Shown here: piece by piece, positions 22,411 to 32,178 of the stretch | Layout: each line of letters starts with the position of its first letter | Numbering within the stretch: position 1 is the stretch's first letter | The notes under the pieces: model-generated | Database searches by the model: none | What the model saw: only the letters and a program-made list of their open reading frames with translations | Told to the model about the DNA's origin: nothing | Program-made: the position numbers and the translations under genes | Origin: Onchidella celtica | Lineage: Eukaryota > Mollusca > Gastropoda > Systellommatophora > Onchidiidae | DNA: 64,000 nt | Direction of reading: 5' to 3' | Assembly (NCBI GenBank): GCA_963931925.1 | Contig: OZ007579.1 | Location: 25,885,769-25,949,768 of the forward strand

Positions 22411-22590
22411 TACGTCAATCCGACCTAGATTTGAGTAGGGTTGGTAGGATTACCGTGGGGGGGGGGGGGGGACTCTATATCACATCAACGTCGGCATGAT
22501 AACGAAACTAACAGATCTACGTAGGAACGATGTCATTCCTATGTGCCAACTTGACGTCAATCCTACGCGTTTGATTTTCATATGGGTCGG
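22411..22590 (+). repeat. Dispersed repeat with TTGACGTCA core, copy 1
   Basis: Shares GGTAGGATTACCGTGGGG, ATCACATCAACG, GTAGGAACGATGTCATTCC, TGTGCCAACTTGACGTCAAT and CCTACGCG with 57925-58080. Weaker matches are near 30680-30745 and 40385-40440. A long G run (about 22458-22471) is inside. No coding sequence. Confidence 0.65.
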
Positions 22591-22602
22591 GCTCTTGAAG
22601 GT

Positions 22603-22658
22603 TAACTCTCTCTCTCTCTCTCTTCATCCCCCCCCCCCGCCCTCTCTCTCTCTATCTC
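22603..22658. repeat. TC microsatellite with C run
   Basis: TC repeats flank a run of ten C. The next ~360 bases (to 23017) hold no recognised feature. Confidence 0.9.
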
Positions 22659-23017
22659 CTCTTAATTCAAATTAAACGTAAACCAACCCTGGCCACAGCT
22701 GTACTGCAAACGCATATAATACTGTATCCATATCAGTGCAGTGGTATCAAGTTTCCCGTACAACAACACGAGAGAACCAAAAATTATTTTCTGACTTAAT
22801 GCAGCAATACAAAGTAGTTACATGTAGCCAGGTGGTGTCGTAGCTACAGTGGAGCAGGTGGACCAGTACAACAGGGGCACCACAAATTAACCTGTATAAA
22901 TTAAGAATTCAGAAAGAATTTTAAAAGAAAACGAGTTCTCGAGGGGTTCCATTTCACACTTAGCCTTGGGCGCCATCAGCCCTATTTTATGCTGTTGTAG
23001 TATTCTCTCCACGAATT

Positions 23018-23150
23018 TGGGTTTCGAGAAAGCACGTCAACACGACAACGGACACATTGTGCTAGGAAGGAGCAAGACAATAGACAGAGTATAACAGAAT
23101 GACAGGGCAGAAGGAGACGCTACCAGAAGCGTCCACCAACCACCCGCACT
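23018..23150 (+). repeat. Dispersed ~130-bp repeat, copy 5
   Basis: GGGTTTCGAGAAAGCACGTC, AACACGACAACGGACACATT, GTGCTAGGAAGGAGCAAGAC, ATAGACAGAGTATAACAGAA and GCGTCCACCAACC. It is the fullest copy of the family. Confidence 0.75.
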
Positions 23151-23202
23151 CTCTCAATGGCATTATTGAAACTAAAGAAAAACAAACAAACAAACAGACC
23201 TA

Positions 23203-23226
23203 CCCCCCCCCTCCCCCCCCCCCCCC
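23203..23226. repeat. Long C homopolymer
   Basis: Eight or nine C, one T, then fourteen C. Confidence 0.95.
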
Positions 23227-23360
23227 AAACTTTCCAAACAAAAAAAAAGTGAGTATTAACATAGGAGCCATGTTTCACGAACAGGCTCCTGAAATTGACC
23301 GATTTCATTCGTAAAATCCTCCTAACCATGAGCTCCTCGTCAATCAAACTTGGCCACAGG

Positions 23361-23455
23361 TCAGTTTATTGTCTAACCTAAAACAAAATTCTGATGCTTG
23401 TGAAACAGATTTAAAATAAATTTACGCAAAATCAGGCCCTTTATTACCCAGATCC
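23361..23455. repeat. ~95-bp direct repeat, copy 2
   Basis: Near-identical to 21740-21836. On the right it leads directly into a TC microsatellite. Confidence 0.85.
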
Positions 23456-23460
23456 ATTGC

Positions 23461-23640
23461 TTCTCTCTCTCTCTCTCTCTCTCGCTTTCTCTCTCTCTCA
23501 TTTTGTCTACCCGCCCCTCCGTCTCTCCTCTCTCTCTTTCTCACACACAAGTGGCCCACATAGCCTCTGCCTAGGAGTAATTGCCAGTACGTAACAGAGC
23601 TACATTGGGCTCTCTCTCTCACTCTCTCTCCCATTTTCGT
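23461..23640. repeat. TC-rich microsatellite region
   Basis: Two TC tracts are separated by about 50 bp of unique sequence. Arg/Glu-rich frames here are repeat products. Confidence 0.9.
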
Positions 23641-24163
23641 CACTTTATCAGCATGGTTTTCTTGTTACCAAGCCCAGCTCCTGATAATTCTTGCATTTTA
23701 AATCCGTGTTGACCACAGTTTTTAACTGACTCACTACTATAAGCCGCTCTCAGTGGTTCACGCGAAAAAGCCCTCAGTTCAAACAGTGCATGAAAGTTAC
23801 ATACACACAAAGACGTTTGTTTTTAAATGTCCAATAATTAATTCGGCGTTCTTCTACATGTCACAATGTTTTCTCACAGCTTTAGTACTGAGCCTTGACT
23901 ATCAGGCTTTACGCAGAATCAGGTAACACGGTTCAAATATGGAACACATAAGCGCGAAAGGGTTACGGTCATTTACTACCCAGAGCTATTGCTTTTCTCT
24001 TTCTCTCTTTCAGAGCCGCAGTCATCTTAAGAAAACAGTAGGAGTGAGTGAGTCAGCCCTGCCATAACCTATAACCGAATGTTGTGTGAAAGTTCCCGTT
24101 TTCTGCCCCAATTCTCGACCACAAGCTCACTGCAATCGGCGTTGTTCCGAGTTGTGTGCACAG

Positions 24164-24230
24164 TCATGCCAAGTAAACACAACCATCCCAAGTAAACACA
24201 ACCATCCCAAGTAACACAACCATTCCTGTT
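24164..24230. repeat. Short tandem repeat, ~18-bp unit x3
   Basis: CCAAGTAAACACAACCATC occurs three times in a row with slight decay. The flanking 23641-24163 contains no recognised gene. Confidence 0.85.
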
Positions 24231-24356
24231 TGTGTTTGCACTGTTAACCATTTCTGTCCACACATTAGCTTCTCCTCCTTATCCTCCATGTAATACATAA
24301 CTTGACTGGTGTGTTGTTGTTTTTTTTTTACTAACTTCTCCAAGCTCAATGTTTTG

Positions 24357-25048
24357 TTTTGTTTTCCGACGTCCGGTCCAAACCTCCTCTACCTAATAAT
24401 TACAGTACTGGCGGGCCAGATACTTCAGCAGGGACCAGAGACCAGTTTACGTGATAGACATTGAAAGACTTGGCGTCCAATCAGAGACTGGGGGAAGACC
24501 GGAGGCGTGGTTATGGAGGACCACAGACTAATAAAATGCCCAGACTGGATGAGCCCATTGTGTGACGTCACAAAACAGCGAAAGGTCCGCCATTGTAGGT
24601 TTATGGTTGCAACCGACGCTTCTGCATAGCTACAATGCAGCGGTCGCTAAAAGTCCATACGGTCATCATTTATAACAATAAAAAAAAAGGCAGCTGTAGA
24701 CAATAAAATGAAAGGATAGGCAAATTAATGCATTATTAATACATGTAGAACCAATCTTGACAAATAAAAAAATTTCTACAGCAGATAGAACTAGAATCGG
24801 AATTTCCCGAGCAGCGGCCATGTTGGTTATACGGCCGCATCTCATTAACTTCCGTAAAAAACGACACAGCCCGAAGCTTGTGTTTCCAGTCTGGTTGATT
24901 TATTAGTCTGTGTGGAGGACCACTCTGTTCATGAGAGCACTTTGATATAGCACACAATGGAATCTATTGTGTCCGATCTGTGCGACTGCACTTGTTTCAA
25001 AGTTTTACTTCCCATTTCATCTGACAGTTGGAATTAAAAACACACATA
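24357..25048 (+). repeat. Unclassified repeat, copy A (interrupted by MITE)
   Basis: The parts at about 24357-24523 and 24911-25048 together match the uninterrupted copy at 26222-26545. Shared words include GACGTCCGG, GACCAG..ACCAGTTTACGTGATAG, TCAGAGACTGGG, GGATCTATTGTGTCCGATCT and TTTTACTTCCCATTT. The family is unknown to me. It is interrupted by the MITE at 24524-24910. Confidence 0.85.
24524..24910. mobile_element. MITE, 387 bp, ~25-bp TIRs, long TSD
   Basis: Ends CAGACTAATAAA..CCAGACTGG and the complementary CCAGTCTGG..TTTATTAGTCTG. Flanks TATGGAGGACCA (24512-24523) and TGTGGAGGACCA (24911-24922) are a probable target duplication, 11 of 12 matching. The same host repeat exists without the insert at 26.2 kb, which supports the borders. 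A duplication of 9-12 bp would suit Mutator-like elements, but I cannot assign a superfamily. A TGACGTCA octamer lies at 24563-24570. Non-coding. Confidence 0.85.
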
Positions 25049-26221
25049 CATAGGACATAAGTACATAAACTGCCATATCCAAACCCCAATTTTAATACAT
25101 GTAATAGAAAAGGCTTAAAATGGACAAATGAAAACAAAAATATAGTATAATTAAAAGAACTCACGCCATGCCGCGTCGACCAATGCAAACTTCAGTCACG
25201 CCTGCAGACTTAATTAATTTTGGCAACGTGATTACTACGTTCCTGGAATTTTGCACAAAAATAAAAAAAAACAATTTGGACTGATCGCTTCTGCCGTTCT
25301 TTTTTAGATTTGGAGACTTGAAAATTAATAGTGGGCAAGTATTTTTTTTTGAGTTTGCATTGGCTCGCTAATTTCTCCCGCAACCCATTCTTTTCCATGA
25401 ACACATGACGTTATCACTTCCTGGGATGTGTTCACTATCAGACACACTGACCCGTGAGCAAATGATGGCCATTTCATGAGGATCTGGCAAGGTGCGTCGG
25501 GCATAAACACGCAAAGGGAGTGCAGAATGACATTTCTAACAGTACACAAACAAAAACAAAAACAAAAAAAAAACCACCTAAAGGAACAGGCAAGGTGAGG
25601 CCGGTCCGTGATAACCACCCCAAAACTGAAACGAATAGTTTAATGGAATAGAAATACACTGTATTTCTCCCGGGCAGGGCCGAGTAACTCAGCTAGTATA
25701 CATAATATAAAATATCTATCGGGGACAATACTCACTGGAATAAATACTAAGAATAGAAAACGGTCCAAATACATGTATGGAATAGGCCCACAGCTGTATC
25801 AGGCACGTGATGAGTCGTCTCAAAACATGGAATACTTGGCATGTATATCAACTGTTCAGTATTAGTTAACCGTAAAGACTACTACCCGCGAAGCTGATCA
25901 ACCAACTGCTAACATCTAACCCTCCCAAATCGCTCGTGCCGACGTCCTTTCCCCCAAAACTCAAACTTGCACACAATCAAAGAGGCCGAAAGCTTGATTT
26001 GTTTTTCGGTTTCTTTTGCGTTTCATTGTATTGTTTGTACATTACTTCTTGCGCGTTAGGAACGTCCATGCGTGGAAGGTCGCAGGGGGTGGTTGGGGGG
26101 GGGGGGGCACCCTGGCAATTAGTTCTTTAGAATGATGTTTTTATTTAAAACAACACCAACAACAACAAAAACAGCAAAACTGACATAATTTGACTATTGT
26201 TTTTTTCGCTTGACTTTTCCC
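25049..26221. other. Non-coding
   Basis: No gene or repeat terminus was recognised. A G11 tract is at about 26096-26107. Open frames on both strands lack family resemblance. Confidence 0.4.
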
Positions 26222-26545
26222 CCCTCGACTTTTTGCTTTTTTCTGACGTCCGGCCCAAACAGCCTCCACTTATAATTATCATCATCTTATGTTACTGGCG
26301 GGTCAAATACTTTTGCACGGACCAGAAACCAGTTTACGTGATAGGCACTGAAGACTTGACGTCCAGTCAGAGACTGGGTGAAGATCGGAAGCGTGATTGT
26401 GGGAGACCCCTCTGCTCATGGGAGCACTTTAAAATTGCACACAATGGGATCTATTGTGTCCGATCTGTGCGATCGCCCTTGCTTCGAAGTTTTACTTCCC
26501 ATTTTATCTGGCAATCGGAATTAACAAACACATTTTTTACAGGAA
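26222..26545 (+). repeat. Unclassified repeat, copy B (empty site)
   Basis: Contiguous counterpart of the interrupted copy at 24357-25048. At the position of the MITE it reads GTGATTGTGGGAGACCCCTC with no insert. Confidence 0.85.
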
Positions 26546-26620
26546 TTTCCATGTTGTGTGGGCTGATGTAGAACAAGAAATAATGCACTCAAACATTGCC
26601 CCAAGACCGCCGTACAAAAG

Positions 26621-27201
26621 TCGATTTTGATCGGCCAGCTAGTTGAATGATGACGTCACAACATCAAGTTTCAATGAGACCTCACAAACCAGCGATTTAG
26701 GTGGATCCCAAGATAACAGAATTGATAAGATAAGACAGCTAGTGCTTTTAGTGTGCACAGATTTCGCACCGCCACCTAGCGAAACGCGCAAACGCGCCAA
26801 AGTCTTGAAAGGTGCCGTACTTCACAAAGTCAAATAGGGAAAATACTGAACTTTGTTCTCTGTTCTGCTTTCGCTATAGGCCTTGATTGACGTCACTTAT
26901 TGTGGAATTATAACCTCAATCGCTGTGGGAAAAACTGGCTACTTTTTCGTTTATATTACAAACACAAGCAGTACCATTGTCACAATTTTGCATCATAAAT
27001 TTACCATTATATCAAGCATTCTTTTCATACCAAGCGCCATGGGCCCCGCCCCCGATCAGCGCGCAAATTGTGTGCACGGTTTTTTCTAGTGGTGCAATGG
27101 AGACAGTGTCTCATCTTATCGTTTCTAGTATCTTTGGTGGATCTCACTGTAATCCAATGTCATGACGTCACCATCCAACTAGTGGCCGATCTAAATCGGC
27201 T
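26621..27201. mobile_element. Foldback DNA element, ~580 bp
   Basis: The left arm begins TCGATTTTGATCGGCCAGCT and the right arm ends GTGGCCGATCTAAATCGGC. The arms pair imperfectly for well over 100 bp (for example GATAAGATAAGACA..GTGTGCAC against GTGCAC..GTCTCATCTTATC). TGACGTCA octamers sit at the matching position in both arms (26651 and 27163), with a third at 26888. I could not fix the target duplication. Long inverted arms and the lack of an ORF suggest a non-autonomous DNA transposon. Confidence 0.7.
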
Positions 27202-27245
27202 ACTGCGCGCTGGGCCTAATGTAGTGTCTCTCGTGTCTGACATTT

Positions 27246-27505
27246 CGCGGGTATAGAGCAAAATTGTTGTATCTCCAGTGGTATGAATAAAGAGGTTCAT
27301 AATGGAAAAAACTATAATGATGTCAAACTGCTTCTTGCAATTTTGTCGTTATTCCGCTATCTTTAACCAGTTCCCGGTTACAGAGAAGCAGTATTGTTAT
27401 ATCTCCCTTAAAAATGAGATCATTGAGACCAATATTGTGGTATTTCCGAGTAAGCTCCCATTATTCATATCACTGGAGATACAACAATTTTGCGCTATAC
27501 CCGCG
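27246..27505. mobile_element. MITE, 260 bp, ~45-bp TIRs
   Basis: The left end CGCGGGTATAGAGCAAAATT..GTTGTATCTCCAGTG and right end CACTGGAGATACAACAATTT..TGCGCTATACCCGCG are near-perfect inverted repeats. The target duplication is not clear. The superfamily is not assigned. Confidence 0.85.
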
Positions 27506-27887
27506 ATTTGTAAACCATAAACAACAGATTAAAAATGTGTATACGTTCGCACGATGTGTGCACTTCACTAAGAGACACCACAAACTTGAGGTGATCATTC
27601 TATGTCTCTATGCCATGTGAACAGCAGCTGTTGACCCAGTAAAGCACAAGATGATCATGTGAGCTGGTCATGCGAGTGTATGTGTGTGCGTGGGTGGGGG
27701 GAGCCCCGGGGGAGGGGTGATGTGGTGGTGGCTTGTTTGGTTAGATACAACAGTGTTCCATATCTGTTGTTGTTTTTTCAACACAGTATATATAATGAAA
27801 CGTAAACTAAAACATCATCATTCTATTCTCACAGTGTTTCCAATAGGTGGAAGAAAAAGAGAGAGTTCGTCATGAATAACAGAGTCG
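27506..27887. other. Non-coding
   Basis: No gene seen. GC-rich short stretch GGGGGGAGCCCCGGGG at about 27697-27715. Confidence 0.4.
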
Positions 27888-27897
27888 GGGAGAGAGT

Positions 27898-27974
<77 letters not shown>

Positions 27975-28035
27975 GGGGAGTGGGAGAGAGAGAGAGAGTG
28001 AGAGAGGAAGAGGGAGAGAGTGAGAGAGGAAGAGA
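27888..28035. repeat. GA microsatellite
   Basis: About 150 bp of GA repeats with CA and GGG interruptions. Ser/Leu-rich and Arg/Glu-rich frames across it are artefacts of the repeat. Confidence 0.95.
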
Positions 28036-28569
28036 GGCATTGAGGCGCACTGAGCATTGTTAATGGAAATGCGCCATACACGTGTAATGTATTATTATTA
28101 TTATTAATATTATGATTATGTTTGGACCAGGGGCGGTGATCTATGGCAATGCCAATGTTTCTCAAAATAATAATATATCAAGTACATGTATCACTTAAGT
28201 ATCCCATGAGAGAAATTCTCTTTCAAAGAGCTCTTGAGAGCACATACATGGCACACGCATCTTATTCATCATTACATAAACGTATTTTATAGCTCAATAA
28301 ACTCGTCAATAGCCATACATGAAGTGACTTGGTAAGGAACCTTGGTGGAATTTGGCACACATCTAGCTAAAGTGGATTGTTGAGGCGAATTGCAGAGGGC
28401 AAAAACGGTCCTCTGCACAGGCAAGGCATTCAATTTCTTCATGCCGTTGACTTGTGGCAAATCTCATTTAAAGCAAACAAAGGAAAACAAACAAATGAAC
28501 ATGCTACACGACAATATTATATCATATAGCTTCCTTGTGCGCCCACAATACAATACACTGGACTGATCT
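28036..28569. other. Non-coding
   Basis: No recognised gene. A short ATT microsatellite is at 28089-28106. Confidence 0.4.
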
Positions 28570-28599
28570 CTGCAACTTTGTCTTTGACGGGAGGAGTGG

Positions 28600-28870
28600 A
28601 TCGCGGCTGGTATAGTAGGGTACCCGAGACACAGAATACCGAGATGGACCATTCCTTCTTTCACTATATTATTATGTCCACAACTTGCGCGCATAATTAA
28701 CAAACACGGTGAGCACAACCCACAGAGCTCTGCGGTTCTAGTCCTTTTCGTTCAATTATGAAAGGGTGTGGAGCGAATTGTGGCATTGTTGACATGGATG
28801 ATACGCGCGCAAGTTGACGGACGGAATTTGGCGAATTGAACCGTCTCGGTATCCCATGTCTCGGATAGTA
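28600..28870. mobile_element. Foldback element with interrupted arms
   Basis: The left arm (TACCCGAGACACAGAATACC..GAGATGGACCATTCC..ACAACTTGCGCGCAT) pairs with the right arm (GCGCGCAAGTTG..GGAATTTGGCGAATTGAACC..GTCTCGGTAT..ATGTCTCGG). The arms are imperfect and of unequal length. It is probably a decayed non-autonomous DNA element. Confidence 0.6.
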
Positions 28871-28984
28871 CATTACACCAGCACTGCTGTGAAGGTCGTG
28901 TAAAAAAAACGACAACAACGAGTTAGAGACACGCTGGTTCAAGGCTGCTGTGTTTAATTCCAAGACCCGTTCTGCGGGCTGCAC

Positions 28985-29298
28985 AACTTAGCTCAGTTGG
29001 TGCAGTAATCAGTTGGAATGCGCAGGTCCGGGTTGCGTGATTTTTTTTCGTACAAGCAAATTCAGGAGCGGGACAGCAACACACCCTCAAACACAGGTCA
29101 TCGGTTAAGGGATTTCCCGTCCTATCGAACACTGCCATGGGTGCTGCAATCTCTGGACTATGCCTGATATGACTTTGAACGTCACCGAAAATCCCTGGGA
29201 TGTGTTGGAGCTGTCCTGTGTTTGGGGGTCTGTTGCTGCCCCGCTCCTGAATTTGCCAAAGCTCGTACGAAAAAAAAACAAATCACGCGCCCGGGTTC
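28985..29298. mobile_element. Inverted pair of tRNA-like repeat fragments
   Basis: The left arm at about 29028-29099 (GCGTGATTTTTTTTCGTAC, AAATTCAGGAGCGGGACAGC) is the reverse complement of the right arm at about 29214-29298 (GCCCCGCTCCTGAATTTGCC). The left arm is preceded by TTAGCTCAGTTGGTGCAG and GGTCCGGGTT, which resemble tRNA A and B boxes. The right arm is followed by CGGGTTCGACTCTC. I read it as two tRNA-related SINE pieces facing each other, or as one foldback element. Confidence 0.55.
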
Positions 29299-30820
29299 GA
29301 CTCTCAGGTTACATTCCTCGTTGCTGCTGTTGTTGTTGTTGTTGTTTTTTCCCCTTGGGTCTCTTTTTCTAGTCCTTCCTCTTCACGTTACCGGGTGTAT
29401 CAAATTATTTTCAAATCAATACACAGACAAAATGACCAGTGGTGCCGACCACACATTCATGACGCTTTTCTTTTTGAGTACATATTGCAGCTAAATTGTA
29501 CCTTATCATGACGTCACCATTCCCTAAAACTGTAGTAATCGGGTTTTGGCTACTTTTCAGGAGGAGCAGAAAACTGCTACTCCAGGCTATCTTGACAGAA
29601 ATTGTCACCTGACAAAATGTGTAAACACTAGGGCTGGAGTTCGGTGCAGAGTTTTCGAATACCGTCTACATTATAAAATTTATTCTCGTTTTTACGACCC
29701 TCGAGATCGGCTGAAATGAAACTTGGCAAAACTGTGGAGACAAGTTTACAACAGGCAGCGGATTTCAGCCAAGTAAATTTATGTAGCGACATCCAGTGCG
29801 CCTATTCTATTACAGTTTTTTCATGAAGAAGGTTAATATAATACTGAAAGCTCGATTTGTCTTTTTTATCTTTTGCGTTTGATTGTAACGTTTCTGTGTT
29901 AGTTACATGTATTTCTCATGCGAGGCTTTGCTACATACGTTTTTATTTTTGCCATATTTTGACCTTGCCTCAAGCCTTCTATACTTGCCCACAGCATCCG
30001 TTCCGCTCCGCACCTCACCGTTACAGAGGCAAAGAGTGTTTTACTGTTTCATACGCCACTGTCCGTAAAAACAGCGGAGCGGATGCTATGGACAAGAGCA
30101 GTTAGGTGTGTGTACCATGCATGTGCTCACTAAACTCGTTGGAAAAAGAATTTCCTTGATGGGATAATCAACTCATTCCCTACGGTAACTTTTGTGGGTG
30201 TGGACAGGAACTCTTAACACCATCCAGTTTGAGATTTAGACCTAAGCTTAGTCCAAAGATGTTTTTTCTTTCACTCAGTATAAACACAAAACATAATACA
30301 TTATACATTAACATCAAGGAAAACCAATGAACCACGATGGGATTCAATATATCAAGAAGTTGGCTTAGCTATCAGTGTTGGAAAACCGATGTCCACACAT
30401 GCCGAACATTCGGCTTTAAGTGGCGATGCGAAAATCCGCGAGTCGAATATTCGGCTTATGGTAGTGAACTCGACTCCTATCTTATATAAAACTAGCAATA
30501 AACATTGTTATTTTTTAAAAATACACGCTTGAAGTAAACAACTTTTAATTACAGCCATCAGCTTCCTTATCTCAATTGCCACCGTCCTGCCAAATTTAAG
30601 GCCTGAAGAGTGTATAGTTTGGTCAGTTAGTCATGCCAAAGGTTGCAAGTTACTGAAATATATAATCGGATACCTATTATAAACGATATCATTCCTTTGA
30701 GCAAACTTGAGGCTAATCCTACTCGTCAGACTGATGTACAGTAAGGGTTGCTGTCAGGGAAGGCATCGCCCACCACCCAGATAAATGAAATGCATGTCGT
30801 TCACTACCAATCACGAGGAC
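29299..30820. other. Non-coding, with small hairpin
   Basis: No gene seen. A CTG/TTG microsatellite is at 29320-29346. At 29500-29530 the phrase CATTCCCTAAAACTGTAGTA matches a terminus of the element at 55113. At about 29987-30014 CCACAGCATCCGTTCCGCT pairs with AGCGGATGCTATGGACAAG at 30075-30095, a hairpin with an ~60-base loop. A degraded TTGACGTCA-type repeat lies at 30680-30745. Confidence 0.45.
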
Positions 30821-31033
30821 ATCGTGGTCTAGAGGCAAGGTGCTCGCCTCTCATGCCGGAGGTACCGGGTTCAAATCCCGGTCGGTGCAGGCATGTTGGA
30901 ATTTGGGGATTTTTCTCATATTTTCGTGTCCCTGATCCTAAGGTAGGTAGGATCGAGCTAGGGACGAAAAATTCGGAGGGCTAAAGATACCTCGGCAGTT
31001 GGGAATCGTGAAGTGCAGGCCGTATAAGGCCCC

Positions 31034-32038
31034 TTGAACCTTGAACCTTGAACCTAGGCGTTGTCCCTCCACTGCAGGATGTAGCCCTCTGACAATGCCT
31101 TCCATTTGCTTCGATATTGCGCACTCCTTGTCCAGGTCGCACCCTCTGTTCTTGTGATGTCGTCTCTCCATCGTCCTACTGGCCGTCCTCGTGATCTTCT
31201 CCCCGTCCTCGGTCTCCACACTGTGCATCTTTTTGTCCATCTGTTATCTTGTGTCCTGGCTAGGTGTCCTGCCCATCTCCATTTTAATCTGAGAGCCATT
31301 TTCACCAAGTCCGTAACATTAATTTGTTTGTTTTCGTATTTCCGTGCGTGGTACTTTGTCTTGCAGCTTTATGTTTAGCATTTTTCTTTCCATTGCTCTT
31401 TGGGTGGTTCTTAGTTTCGTGGTGATCTGTCTTGACATGGTCCATGTCTGGCATCCATATGTGATCGTGGGGATTACGCATTGGTTGAACACTTTTCTCT
31501 TGAGGGATATTGGTATGTCTTTATTTTGGAAAATTTCTCTGTACCTTCCAAAGCAGCTCCATTCTGCTCTTACTCTTGCACTCACTTCACAGCTTGTTTC
31601 ATTTTCCATTAAAATTTGAATTGTTTGGCCAAGGTATTTGTATTGGTTTACTCTTTCAATTACTTTATTTTCCACTTTTATATCTTCATCTGTTTCATAA
31701 TTTGTCATATATTTCGTTTTGTCTTTGTGTATCTTCAGTCCGATCTTTTTACTGTGTATGTTTAGTATGTTCAGGTTCTTCTCCATTTGCTTTGTGTCTC
31801 CCGTGCACAGCGCCACATCGTCTGCGAACCTAAGGTCTTTCAGCTGTTCTCCATCAATATTTATTCCAAGTTCCAGACCTGATGATTTGAAGATTTCTTC
31901 TATTGCTGCTGTAAATAGTTTAGGTGATATTGGATCTCCCTGTCTCACTCCTCTTTCTACGTTGAATGTTTCTGACACGTGGTTGTCTATGTGTACTCTG
32001 GCTTTGGCGTCTTTGTATATGTTTTCTAGCAATTTCAC
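31034..32038 (-). mobile_element. 5'-truncated LINE inserted in SINE
   Basis: A non-LTR retrotransposon fragment of 1005 bp, flanked by the direct repeat ATAAGGCCCC (31024-31033 and 32039-32048), a 10-bp target duplication taken from the SINE. Its 3' end on the minus strand is a short tandem heptamer tail (AGGTTCA units, 31034-31055). It starts in the middle of the reverse transcriptase, as expected of 5' truncation during target-primed reverse transcription. The tandem-repeat tail in place of poly(A), and the WRWAGHLART-type C-terminus, suggest an RTE-like clade. That call is tentative. Confidence 0.9.
31054..32038 (-). pseudogene. LINE reverse transcriptase, partial and frameshifted
   Basis: The minus-strand frame covers RT motifs RGVRQGDPISPKLF, the catalytic FADDVALC (codons at about 31817-31828), KTKYM and YKYLGQ, followed by the thumb region ISLKRKVFNQCVIPTITYG. 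The frame breaks near 31315 and continues in another frame with LKWRWAGHLARTQDNRWTKR and GRRSRGRPVGRWRDD to about 31054. Endonuclease and N-terminal RT are absent through 5' truncation. It cannot make a working protein, but the catalytic Asp pair is intact. Confidence 0.9.
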
Positions 32039-32178
32039 ATAAGGCCCCCGCCCCGTCCAAATTCTTAAAAAAAAAAAAAAAAAATCCCTACCACAACAAG
32101 AAAAAAGAACACAAGAAAAGTGAGGTGTACATGCCAAGGGCAGCGAAACCTCCTACAAAATAAAGACCTAAACACGCT

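Larger units (their letters stand above)
30822..32178 (+). mobile_element. tRNA-derived SINE split by a LINE
   Basis: This is the fullest SINE copy. tRNA-like head: GTGGTCTAGAGGCAAGG (A box), GGGTTCAAATCCCGG (B box). Body: CAGGCATGTTGG, CCTGATCCTAAGGTAGGTAG, AAAGATACCTCGGCAG and GCAGGCCGTATAAGGCCCC. The family's order resumes at 32049 with GCCCCGTCCAAATTC, an A17 run, CCCTACCACAACAAG and GCAGCGAAACCTCC. The LINE at 31034-32038 separates the halves. The head keeps RNA polymerase III promoter boxes; it is not a tRNA gene. Confidence 0.9.

Noticed and set aside
27818-28165. Ser/Leu-rich ORFs
   Set aside because: Direct translation of the GA microsatellite.
30825-30897. Functional tRNA gene
   Set aside because: Only A and B boxes and part of the fold are kept, it is followed by the SINE body, and the same head recurs at 18785 and 21670.
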